DNA of 24,768 nt from Clostridiales bacterium (GTDB lineage: Bacteria; Bacillota; Clostridia; Oscillospirales; CAG-272), in contig DXYE01000021.1 in NCBI GenBank assembly GCA_019415985.1, positions 6,264 through 31,031 of the forward strand, in the 5' to 3' direction. Shown here in pieces: positions 15,342-22,770 of this stretch; the first letter of the stretch is position 1; every line of letters starts with the position of its first letter. The notes beneath the pieces are model-generated. The model had not been told where the DNA came from and searched no databases. It worked only from the letters and a program-made list of their open reading frames with translations. The translations under genes and the position numbers were made by a program.

Positions 15342-16378
15342 CTAAATTGCAAAATCAAATAGGAGATTACGAAAGATAAAATCAGAGCAACGGTAATTGA
15401 AGATTTTACGAGGCAAATTGTTGATCCAATGTTCGACAAAAGCGACCAGTTCATCGGAAACGCAATCAAAAGACATTCCTTTCGGGAAGAAGCGGCGAAC
15501 AAGAGAGTTGTGCTTTTCATTTGTACCTCTTTCATAGGATGAATACGGATGAGCATAATACACTTTGTTGATTTGGGCAGGTAGCTGCCCAAATCAACAA
15601 ATTCACTTCCGTTATCGCTTGTAACAGACCTAAAAACGGTTTCATAACTCTCTCCGTAGAGCTCAGCAATCTTCTCCAGTCCGAGCCGAACAGCTTCACT
15701 GCTTCGAGACGGTATTTTTACAAGATGTCGTTTACGGGTCAATCTTTCGTCAAGCGCGAGCAATACCGGTGATGATTCCTTTTTGCCCACAATGGTATCG
15801 ATCTCCCAGTGACCGAACGAGGTGCGGCTATTCACTTCATCGGATCTTTCTTCTATGCTCATGCCCAAAAGCCGCTTGTTTTGACTGTATTTGTCTGTAC
15901 GGCTTTTTCTCTTCACCTTCAACGGTAAATCTATGTTCCTGACCTTCAGCATACGTTTGTCGATATAGCTGTAGAGAGTCTTTGTGCTTACGGTTTTCTT
16001 AAATCTTCCGTTCAGCTTTGCCTCTCCGCAGACCGCGTCCGGTGACAGCTTGTTTTCAAAAATTTGCTTTTCTGCATAACGAACGAAGTCATATGCTTCC
16101 ATGAGCTTCATCGGCGGACGGCTGTTTTTTCTGTTTTCCTCATAAACCCGCTGTCCTACGTCCCAAAAATACCGTTGATATTTCTTCAGATTTGTGTCTG
16201 TTTGCTCGACTGTTCCGCGGTTCAGCTCATTATACAAGGTTGAACGTGATATCCCTACCGCCCGTGCTATTTGGACTTTTGCCATCCCTTGCCGAAGCAA
16301 TATTTCAATTTGTGCTCTTTTTTCTCTCGTCAAATGTTGGAATTTCTTTTCCCTTGTGGTATACTGTCCTTGAGTCAT
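15342..16378 (-). pseudogene. Frameshifted IS30-family transposase
   Basis: Start ATG 16378 follows GGAGGACTGCT. The N-terminal helix-turn-helix (HLTREKRAQIEILLRQGMAK, then ARAVGISRSTLYNELNRG) is intact. The DDE catalytic core follows: FGHWEIDTIVGKK carries the first Asp and SVTSDNGSEF the second. Just after DLGSYLPKSTK the frame breaks near 15563. The continuation VYYAHPYSSYERGTNEKHN, with the catalytic Glu, and WINNLPRKIFNY lies in another frame, ending at TAG inside the left terminal repeat. Adding one base (AAGGTG for AAGTG) restores the family sequence. The break sits at the edge of a perfect 17-bp palindrome. The protein as encoded lacks the last catalytic residue. Confidence 0.88.
15564..15601. 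repeat. Perfect 17-bp inverted repeat in transposase gene
   Basis: The arm TTTGTTGATTTGGGCAG (15564-15580) and its exact complement (15585-15601) are separated by GTAG. It lies within the coding sequence between the second Asp and the Glu of the DDE triad, and the frameshift is immediately beside it. Confidence 0.95.
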
Positions 16379-16473
16379 AGCAGTCCTCCGTGGTTTTTTG
16401 TGTTGTGGTGACTTCAATGATACCTCGTTGCTATGGCTCTTTCTATTTGTCCTATTTCATTTTACAATGAACC

Positions 16474-16486
16474 GATAATAAAGTAA
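16474..16486 (+). repeat. Right flanking direct repeat of the IS element
   Basis: GATAATAAAGTAA, the partner of 15328-15340. Immediately beyond it, ATGAAATAGG (16491-16500) repeats a 10-bp piece of the element's own terminal repeat. Confidence 0.75.
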
Positions 16487-16509
16487 GACGATGAAATAGG
16501 TCTTTGGTC

Positions 16510-16538
16510 TTTACAATACTGAGGTTCTATGTTACAAT
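16510..16538 (+). promoter_or_regulatory. Promoter of the GH109-like gene
   Basis: TTTACA (16510-16515) and TACAAT (16533-16538) are 17 bp apart, each one base from consensus. They lie outside the IS element, about 105 nt before the start codon. Confidence 0.7.
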
Positions 16539-16643
16539 ATGCTGAATAGGCTGCAGAACTGCCGCAAAAGACAGCAGTAAAGCCATGAGGACGGGTCAGA
16601 GGGGTTCTTGGCCCGCCGCGGTAGCTGAAAGGACAAAATAAGC

Positions 16644-17882
16644 ATGGATCAGATTAATGTTGCGATAATAGGTTTAGGTATGCGCGGAACAGCGCTGTTG
16701 GATTTGATATTGGATACAATGCCGGATGTCCGCATATGCGGTATCAGCGATCTATATGAAGATCGGATGCTGCGCGCGCGACAGATGATCGTAGATAAAA
16801 GAGGTTATGCGCCGGAAATGGCGTCGGACTATCGGCGTCTGCTTCTTCTGCCGGAACTGGACGCGGTGATAACGCCATCATCCTGGGAAGCGCATATAGA
16901 TATCTGCATAGACGCCATGCAGGCGGGCAAATATGCGGCATCAGAGGTAGGTGGCGCTTACTCCATAGATCAGTGCTTTGAACTCGTGCGTACATATGAA
17001 AAAACCGGCGTACCGGTTATGCTGCTGGAAAATTGCTGTTACGGTCTGGAAGAAATGACTGTACTCAACATGGTAAAGCAGGGACTGTTCGGCGAGCTTG
17101 TCCACTGTGAGGGCGGATATCAGCACGATCTGCGGGAGGAGGTTGCGACGGGAAAAGAAATGCGTCACTATCGTCTACACAACTATATGCATCGAAATGC
17201 GGAGGTTTATCCGACGCATGAGCTGGGACCGATATCAAAATATTTGAACATCAACCGGGGGAATCGGATGCTTACGCTGACCTCTATGGCTTCGCGCTCA
17301 GGCGGCGTCAATGAATGGATCCGTACGCGCCGGGGAAGTGAACATGAGAACGCGTCGTATCCTTTTGCTATGGGGGATATTGTAACCACATCTATCAAAT
17401 GCGCCCACGGTGAAACCATTCTGCTTACACATGATACCACGTTGCCCAGGCCGTATTCCAGAGGCGGCCGCGTACAAGGAACGAGGGGAATCTGGTTGGA
17501 GGACAAGCACGGCGTACTGTTGGACAACGCCTTGGCAGGGGACGGAGAAGGCCACGAATTCCGCGACCTTGAGGCGTATTACGACGATTATATGCATCCC
17601 CTGTGGAGAGAATATCGGGATCATGTGGTGGGCGGCCACGATGGAATCGATTACTTGGTCATGCGGGCATTTGTCGAGGCGGTCAAGGCTCGGACTGCGG
17701 TGCCGATCGATGCATACGATATGGCATCCTGGATGGCTGTCTCTGTTTTATCAGAGCAGTCTGTCGCCATGGGCAGCATGCCGGTTCCGGTCCCGGATTT
17801 TACTAATGGCCGCTGGCTAAACAGAGAACCGTTTGTCAGGTCAAAGTATTGTCTTGAAGAGGTGTGCGGCGAGTGTTTTTAG
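16644..17882 (+). CDS. Gfo/Idh/MocA-fold protein, GH109-like
   Basis: This 412-residue protein has an N-terminal Rossmann domain binding NAD(P) (GLGMRG at 10-15, then ISDLYEDR), the helix-strand segment AGKYAASEVGGAYS, and a C-terminal alpha/beta domain. The segment HCEGGYQHDLR followed near residue 187 by EVYPTHELGPISKYLNINRG and LTLTSMASRSGG matches glycoside hydrolase family 109. Those enzymes (founding activity alpha-N-acetylgalactosaminidase) cleave sugars by an NAD-dependent redox mechanism. Plain sugar dehydrogenase is the alternative. No export signal is visible, so it probably acts in the cytosol. No sugar transporter lies nearby. A paralogue lies at 20866, beyond the PHP and phosphatase genes. 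Confidence 0.87.
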   Translation: MDQINVAIIGLGMRGTALLDLILDTMPDVRICGISDLYEDRMLRARQMIVDKRGYAPEMASDYRRLLLLPELDAVITPSSWEAHIDICIDAMQAGKYAASEVGGAYSIDQCFELVRTYEKTGVPVMLLENCCYGLEEMTVLNMVKQGLFGELVHCEGGYQHDLREEVATGKEMRHYRLHNYMHRNAEVYPTHELGPISKYLNINRGNRMLTLTSMASRSGGVNEWIRTRRGSEHENASYPFAMGDIVTTSIKCAHGETILLTHDTTLPRPYSRGGRVQGTRGIWLEDKHGVLLDNALAGDGEGHEFRDLEAYYDDYMHPLWREYRDHVVGGHDGIDYLVMRAFVEAVKARTAVPIDAYDMASWMAVSVLSEQSVAMGSMPVPVPDFTNGRWLNREPFVRSKYCLEEVCGECF

Positions 17883-18281
17883 TCGGTTCGCCGGAGAAGT
17901 CGGTGTGCTGTTATCTTGTGCAGATGTATGAAAAGGCGGGAACAATCGAGCCACGCGGTTGCTGTGCAGAAACGCATCGGAGACGCCGCTTAGATCGAAC
18001 GGAGCTTTGCACGGCCCATTTCACCGCCTTTAAATGTAATAAAGTATTTATCGGATCAGCCATACGCGTCTAAAAGCCCGCTTTACTTGATAGGAATACG
18101 TGCTGCGGCATAAGATACTTGTTGCCCATTGAATCGTACCGGAATGCAGACGACTTCTTATTTGCATGGAAATGAATGACAGAGGGGCCTGACGGCAGGG
18201 TAAGGGAGAGCTAGCATCCCGCTTACTTTTCGTTCGAGAGGTGTTAGCTGGATTTCGATATCCAAAAGCCGGTCCGCGGCA
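17883..18281 (+). other. Spacer after the GH109-like gene
   Basis: No gene was recognised. Short frames here lack ribosome sites. The only structured item is the weak terminator-like hairpin at 18200-18230. Confidence 0.4.
18200..18230 (+). terminator. Weak terminator-like hairpin
   Basis: GTAAG and GG (18200-18206) pair with CC and CTTAC (18219-18226), with one bulged G, followed by TTTT. It may end the transcript of the GH109-like gene about 320 nt downstream of its stop. Confidence 0.4.
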
Positions 18282-18330
18282 GGTGCACGGCCTGTGGAGG
18301 CTTTGTGGCGATGCAACACGTTATGCCGAG
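18282..18330 (+). repeat. Hairpin-forming repeat, copy 1
   Basis: Starts GGTGCACGGCC and ends GTTATGCCGAGC. It shares most of its 49 bases with copy 2 at 18399-18446: the blocks GGTGCACGGCC, GGCTTT, GATG, AAC and GTTATGCCG are conserved. The ends (GCACGGC and GCCGAGC) are complementary with one mismatch. Confidence 0.75.
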
Positions 18331-18398
18331 CCATTATACGATGAAAATCCCGGCAGTTTCGGTTAAGACAGAGCGTAGCTCAGTCGGCCGAAATCTGC

Positions 18399-18446
18399 GG
18401 TGCACGGCCCGTTGCGGCTTTACGGTGATGTAACGTTATGCCGTGC
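18399..18446 (+). repeat. Hairpin-forming repeat, copy 2
   Basis: The same unit as 18282-18330, 117 bp further on. Here the ends are perfectly complementary (GCACGGC at 18402-18408, GCCGTGC at 18440-18446), with CGTT and AACG able to extend the stem. Between the two copies lies another inverted repeat (GCAGTTTCGG and CCGAAATCTGC). The compensating difference at the stem end suggests that structure matters. Confidence 0.75.
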
Positions 18447-18537
18447 ATATAAATCCTTGTATAAAACAGTGTACGATCGATTGCGCCGATCAAGGCGGGT
18501 GCCTTTCGGACCCGCAGCAGGCGCCGGAGGCTTAGCT

Positions 18538-19263
18538 TTGAAATACCGATACGATTTGCATATACATTCCTGTCTTTCACCTTGCGGTGCGGATGACATG
18601 ACGCCCGCTTCCATAGCCGGCTTTGCAAAGCTGAACGGTCTGGAACTTGCCGCGCTCACAGATCATAACAGCGCGCGGAACTGTGCGGCCTTTGAGCGGG
18701 CGGCTCGTGCATACGGCCTTGCCTCGCTCTGCGGCTTGGAGCTTACGACATCCGAGGATATCCATGTGCTCTGTCTGTTTGAAACGGCAGCGCAGGCAGA
18801 GGCCTGCAGCGATTATGTAGAGCAGAGAATTATCCGGGTAAAAAACCGTAAAGATATTTTCGGCGGTCAATATGTTGTAGATGAGGACGATCAGATCCGC
18901 GGAGAGGTGGATTATTTGCTGATCAATGCTTCGGAGATCTCCTTTGACAGTGCGGCGTCTTTAGCGGAATCCTTCGGTGGTGTGGCCGTCCCGGCTCATG
19001 TGGATAAAGAGGCCAACAGCGCCGTTTCCACGCTGGGCGCTATCGCTCCGGAGTCCGGATATATGTCGTATGAGTTCAGCGATATCCGCCGCAGAGAAGC
19101 GTTGATGACCTCAGGGGCAGTTCCCCGCGGCGCGTTTCTGGTCGACTCCGATGCTCATACATTGGATGCCATCGGCATACGCGGCTCTGAAATCACACTC
19201 GACTGTTCTTTGGAAGAACTGCCAAAAAAAATGATAGAATATCTAAAAAACGGTGCGAGTTAG
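18538..19263 (+). CDS. PHP-domain metal-dependent phosphoesterase
   Basis: This soluble protein of about 241 residues has the PHP fold: LHIHSCLSPCG (His8, His10), ALTDHNSARNC (Asp42, His43), CGLELTT (Glu), VPAHVDKEANS and the late VDSDAHTLDAIG. These are the metal ligands of PHP phosphoesterases. The frame is open from ATG 18400, but that would run through hairpin repeat 2. TTG 18538 has GGAGG 7 nt upstream and places the DLHIHS motif at the usual distance from the N-terminus. The natural substrate is unknown; relatives hydrolyse small phosphorylated nucleotides. It is followed 31 nt later by a broken phosphatase gene on the same strand and was probably co-transcribed with it. Confidence 0.88.
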   Translation: MKYRYDLHIHSCLSPCGADDMTPASIAGFAKLNGLELAALTDHNSARNCAAFERAARAYGLASLCGLELTTSEDIHVLCLFETAAQAEACSDYVEQRIIRVKNRKDIFGGQYVVDEDDQIRGEVDYLLINASEISFDSAASLAESFGGVAVPAHVDKEANSAVSTLGAIAPESGYMSYEFSDIRRREALMTSGAVPRGAFLVDSDAHTLDAIGIRGSEITLDCSLEELPKKMIEYLKNGAS

Positions 19264-19294
19264 AGAGGCAGAATACTTGATAAGGAGAAAGAAA

Positions 19295-20399
19295 ATGAAA
19301 TTTCCTGATTATTCACGCAGTCTGCTTTCCCTTGCTTCCTCCATACTCGGACATTTCGGCGTCGGTGCGGCACATGCCACGCTTCCGGAGATGGACAGTG
19401 ATCTTGAAAAAAATTATAAAAATGTGGTCGTCATGTTATTTGACGGCATGGGCATCTCTGTACTCAGGAAGCATCTGATGCAAACGCGTTCCTCAGAACC
19501 CATTTAAAGTCGACGCTTTCGTCGGTTTTCCGTCGACGATAACCGCCGCAACGCTTACGATAGAAACCGGACTTTCTCCGATTGAGCACGGTTGGCTCGG
19601 CTGGAGTCTGTATTTTGACGAAATCGGTTCAAATGTCAATATCTTTCCGAACACATTCAGCGGAACGGACTGTGAGCCTGCCGCGAACTATCACGTCGCG
19701 AGACGTTATTTGCCGTATCGGAACGTTTGTGAAAAGATCAACGGAACGGGTCATGCGGAGGCCTTTTATCTTTCGCCGTTTACATCCTCTCACAGTTGGA
19801 GCGTTGGGGAAATATGCCGTACTGTCACAGATCTGTGCGACAGAGAAGGACGAAAGTATATCTATACCTACTGGAACCAACCGGATTACGATATGCACGA
19901 ATTCGGTACACAGCATACCCATGTTGCCTCTGATGTCCGCCAAATCAATGAACTGGTTGAAAAAATGTGCGGTACACTTTCGGATACGCTGGTGATTGTG
20001 ACGGCTGACCACGGACTGATTGATACAGAATGGAGATATTTTTCAGACTATCCGCAAATTACCGAGTGTATCGAACGCGCTCCGTCGATTGAAACAAGAG
20101 CGCTGTCCTTTTTTATCAAAGACGGTAGGAGAGGAAAGTTTGAATCCGAATTTCATCAGCATTTCGACGATGCCTATCAGCTTTTCACAAAGGAAGAGGT
20201 ATTATCCTTGAAGCTGTTCGGAGGCGGAATCCCCCATCCCCGCACTGCCGGTTTTCTTGGGGATTATCTTGCTGTTGCTGTGGGCCATGTCAGCATAGAC
20301 ATGAATCCGCTGGCTTTAGGAGGTACTATGAGAGCAAGCCATGCCGGTATGACTGCAGACGAAATGGAGATACCTTTTATTGCTGTCAAATGTGTATAA
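19295..20399 (+). pseudogene. Frameshifted alkaline-phosphatase-superfamily phosphodiesterase
   Basis: ATG 19295 follows AAGGAGAAAGAAA. The product starts MKFPDYSRSLLSLASSILGH and reaches VVVMLFDGMGISVLRKHL, where DG is the first metal site. One missing base near 19477 (CTGATGC for CTGGATGC) breaks the frame, and a second near 19526-19530 (four Ts for five) shifts it again. Restored, it reads DANAFLRTHLKSTLSSVFPS, then TITAATLTIETGLSPIEHGW with the nucleophile threonine, and continues intact through DYDMHEFGTQHTH and VTADHGLID to GGTMRASHAGMTADEMEIPF. This is a type I phosphodiesterase/nucleotide pyrophosphatase-like fold. It sits in an operon with the PHP gene, suggesting linked phosphate-ester metabolism. 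Both lesions are single-base losses, so sequencing error is possible. Confidence 0.82.
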
Positions 20400-20400
20400 G

Positions 20401-20509
20401 ATGAGGAAGTATTGGCACTGTTCCGATTGTAATAAAAATTATATTTGTGCAACAGCGCGGCTCTGTTTTTAAAGATGAGGTAGAAGCAAGCTTGAGGTGT
20501 CCATGTTGA
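20401..20509 (+). pseudogene. Remnant of small zinc-ribbon gene
   Basis: ATG 20401 lies one base after the phosphatase stop. It reads MRKYWHCSDCNKNYICATAR and then breaks. In the next frame VFKDEVEASLRCPC continues to a TGA at 20507-20509. Together they give two CxxC-like knuckles separated by about 25 residues, typical of a small zinc-ribbon protein, with a one-base frame error near 20460. The protein would stop right after CPC, so the end may also be lost. Confidence 0.5.
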
Positions 20510-20865
20510 ATAAATAAGATTCCTTTTATCCTTCGTACAGCGGATTTTTTACCGAGACGAAAATCAGGGGTGTTAAAATACATAGGATCAAAAAATAAAC
20601 ATAGGCACAATCCATAAAAAAATAAAAAAAAATATACTAAAATTAGGATTATTGCGGATATCATATTTGGATAAATCATGTTATGATATAACCATTGTAT
20701 CCCAACCGTGCTAAAAAATGGCGGCAAGACGTATGCCAACCGAGCAGGGGGACTCTTTTCCGTGAAGGATTCCGGGGACGGCGCTGTGTACCGGCGAATG
20801 CAAAGCGTGAAAACGTCTCTGAACATATGAGTTTACGGAAAATCGCCGGAGAAATGGAGAAATAC
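20510..20865 (+). other. A/T-rich spacer before the second Gfo/Idh gene
   Basis: No gene was recognised. The stretch is very A/T-rich around 20590-20690. It contains an extended -10 promoter at 20679-20687 and then a leader of about 175 nt. An open frame upstream of ATG 20866 is probably not translated. Confidence 0.5.
20679..20687 (+). promoter_or_regulatory. Extended -10 promoter
   Basis: TG-T-TATGAT (20679-20687) forms an extended -10 element in an A/T-rich region, with only a poor -35. It would drive the Gfo/Idh gene at 20866. Confidence 0.45.
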
Positions 20866-21996
20866 ATGGTAAAAATTGGTATTGTAGGTGCAAGAGGATT
20901 TTCAACAGTCATGGGACTGAAAGCGCGCGACGATGTTCAGATTACCGGTCTGTGCGATTTAGACGCGGGAACGCTGGAGCGTGGAAAAAAAGAGCTTGGT
21001 CTGACAGACAAGCAGGTGTTCCGTGTATTTGAAGATATGCTGGAAAGCGATATCGACGCTGTTATTATCGCGACACCGATGCAGTGTCATGTTCCGCAGG
21101 CTATTGCAGCACTGAGAGCCGGTAAGCATGTTATGAGCGAAGTTACCGCTGGTGTCACAATGGACGAACTCTGGTGGCTCATTGAAAATGTTGAAAAATC
21201 CGGAAAAATTTACATGTATGCTGAAAATTATTGTTATATGCCGGATATTCAGCTTGTCAGAAACCTTAAGAGAAAAGGCTTCTTTGGCGATATTTATTAC
21301 GGTGAGGGTGAATACACACACGATTGCAAGGATCTGCGTCAGTATGGAAATGGTAAGGTTTCTTGGCGTCATTACTGGCAGTTCGGCAAGAGAGGAAGTT
21401 TCTACCCCACACACAGCCTCGGTCCGGTCATGCTGTGGTTCGATGACGACCGTGTAAAATCGATTGCTTCTTTTGGCCCCGGCTGTCATAACGGAGTCGG
21501 TTTGCGTCAGGATGATCTTTCACAGACGCTGTGTCAGCTCGAAAGCGGTAAATTGGTCAAGATTCGCGTGGACTGTATGTCGAACCGACCGCACTGTATG
21601 ACATATTATCAGCTCCAGGGAACAAAGGGAGCATATGAGGCGCCGCGCGGCCTCGGGGATGTTGCAAAGATTGCAGTTGCAACAGACGATAACCCTACAG
21701 GCTATACCGAATGGAGACCGCTCTCCGATTTCAACGAATATCTGCCTGAAAGATACAAAGTGGCTTCCGAGTCTGAGAAAGGTGCGGGACACGGCGGCGG
21801 AGATTTCTTTATTGTTGAGGATTTTATCAACGCCATCAACACCAATACGCAGCCGGAGCTTGACGTCTATAAGGCATGTGAATGGACGGCAGTCGGCCTG
21901 CTGAGCGAACTTTCTATTACCAACAACGGCAGAGTGATGGAAATGCCGAATTTCCGGAAGAATATGCCCTACGCAGAACAGATTATCAAACTATAA
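20866..21996 (+). CDS. Gfo/Idh/MocA family oxidoreductase
   Basis: This protein of about 376 residues has an N-terminal NAD(P)-binding Rossmann domain (KIGIVGARG, then LCDLDAG), the family segment ALRAGKHVMSEVTAG and the C-terminal domain with AENYCYMPDIQLVRNL, IYYGEGEYTHDCKD and FYPTHSLGPVMLWF (YPTH near 180). The last motif parallels YPTHELGP of the protein at 16644, so the two are probably distant paralogues. This one is further from GH109 and fits a sugar dehydrogenase or related redox enzyme. The frame extends upstream, but ATG 20866 with GGAGA 5 nt before it gives the standard N-terminus. A strong terminator follows. The sugar substrate cannot be deduced. Confidence 0.9.
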   Translation: MVKIGIVGARGFSTVMGLKARDDVQITGLCDLDAGTLERGKKELGLTDKQVFRVFEDMLESDIDAVIIATPMQCHVPQAIAALRAGKHVMSEVTAGVTMDELWWLIENVEKSGKIYMYAENYCYMPDIQLVRNLKRKGFFGDIYYGEGEYTHDCKDLRQYGNGKVSWRHYWQFGKRGSFYPTHSLGPVMLWFDDDRVKSIASFGPGCHNGVGLRQDDLSQTLCQLESGKLVKIRVDCMSNRPHCMTYYQLQGTKGAYEAPRGLGDVAKIAVATDDNPTGYTEWRPLSDFNEYLPERYKVASESEKGAGHGGGDFFIVEDFINAINTNTQPELDVYKACEWTAVGLLSELSITNNGRVMEMPNFRKNMPYAEQIIKL

Positions 21997-22011
21997 TAAA
22001 CCGAAAAGGGA

Positions 22012-22047
22012 ACGGGCTTTACTTTTCAGTAAAGCCCGTCTTTTTTT
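22012..22047 (+). terminator. Intrinsic terminator
   Basis: A perfect 12-bp stem, ACGGGCTTTACT (22012-22023) and AGTAAAGCCCGT (22028-22039), has a TTTC loop and CTTTTTTT after it. It ends the Gfo/Idh transcript 16 nt after the stop. Confidence 0.95.
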
Positions 22048-22081
22048 CATGCTCTGACGCTCTTTAGACGATTGGTATAGG

Positions 22082-22626
22082 ATGAAAAGAAAGACAGATA
22101 TGATCTCAAGCATGAACACAGCGTATAAAATGGAGAGCGGTAAAGACGCTCTTCGGCCTTATACAAAATGATTCAGTCGGAATCGTTTGAGGTGGTGTTG
22201 CTTTTAACCGTAATCCAAGCGGACAGCATGAGGCTCGCGATGCATGAAATAGGAATATACCTGCTGAAAAGACAGGCGATGACCCTCGGCGTCTCGCTCA
22301 ATATCTTTTATTTTCAGACGGAGGAGACGGAAACCGATTATAGAAGCAGGATGCGTGAACAGATGAACCGATATCGCTAACAAAACATTCAATTTGTAAT
22401 ATTCGTTGACCTGTATCTTGAGGAGTTGCGTAGACAAAAAGAGAAAAATTGCCGAGATTTCTGAATGAGCGCGGTATTTTCGCTGTGGGTAAAGCCTCGG
22501 TACGAGATGATGCTGGAATTTATAAGACAGGGGTTTCGAGTATTTGTAACCTGTGCTGACAATTCGGTTTTGGAGGAAAGCTTTATGGGTGGATTATTGA
22601 CGAAAAAACAGTCCAAGGATGCATAA
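22082..22626 (+). pseudogene. Decayed Dph6/DUF71-type ATP pyrophosphatase
   Basis: ATG 22082 opens a frame reaching a degenerate PP-loop, MESGKDAL (SGGKDS in intact enzymes). A frameshift near 22150 leads into the frame starting MIQSESFEVVLLLTVIQADS, with MRLAMHEIGIYLLKRQAMTL and YRSRMREQMNRYR. An in-frame TAA (22378-22380) follows, then FVDLYLEELRRQ, an in-frame TGA (22462-22464), and AVFSLWVKPRYEMMLEFIRQ followed by FRVFVTCADNSVLEESFMGG to TAA 22624-22626. The order of blocks matches Dph6-like ATP pyrophosphatases (PP-loop, LLT, MHE/LL..QA, VF.D...E, AVFPLW, EFI..GF, CVD, L..SF.G). In eukaryotes and archaea the family makes diphthamide; bacterial members have unknown roles. One frameshift and two stops make this a clear pseudogene. 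Confidence 0.75.
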
Positions 22627-22630
22627 ATAA

Positions 22631-22674
22631 AACAGGTGCAGACCGTTTAAAACGGTCTGCACCTGTTATTTTTT
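22631..22674 (+). terminator. Intrinsic terminator after the Dph6-like remnant
   Basis: A perfect 17-bp stem, AACAGGTGCAGACCGTT (22631-22647) and its complement (22651-22667), has a 3-nt loop and ATTTTTT. It also separates the plus-strand remnant from uppP, which converges from the right. Confidence 0.95.
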
Positions 22675-22770
22675 AAAATCATCAATAGAGAACAAAAACA
22701 CTTTTTGATATATAGGGCTGCCTGCAGAGATCAAGGGCAATTGCGCTTGCGGGGGGATAGTCAGAGAGCA

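Larger units (their letters stand above)
15341..16473 (-). mobile_element. IS30-family insertion sequence
   Basis: This 1,133-bp element holds one transposase gene read on the minus strand. Its ends form an imperfect inverted repeat. Read inwards, the left end (ATTGCAAAATCAAATAGGA from 15346) and the right end (ATTGTAAAATGAAATAGGA from 16468) share most positions, with AGAAAGA-like matches further in. Of positions 6-36 from each end, 24 match. Identical 13-bp repeats flank it. IS30-family members usually duplicate 2-3 bp, but long duplications are known for some (for example IS1630). The transposase is frameshifted, so this copy should not move on its own. Confidence 0.88.

Noticed and set aside
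18369..18390. tRNA-like D-arm sequence, GCGTAGCTCAGTCGG
   Set aside because: The D-arm closing bases, the anticodon stem and the TTCGA T-loop are all missing downstream; the match is limited to the D-arm 5' half and lies inside an unrelated inverted repeat.
20695..20865. Longer start for the second Gfo/Idh protein at 20695
   Set aside because: It would begin almost at the promoter -10 and add about 57 residues before the Rossmann strand, without a ribosome site.
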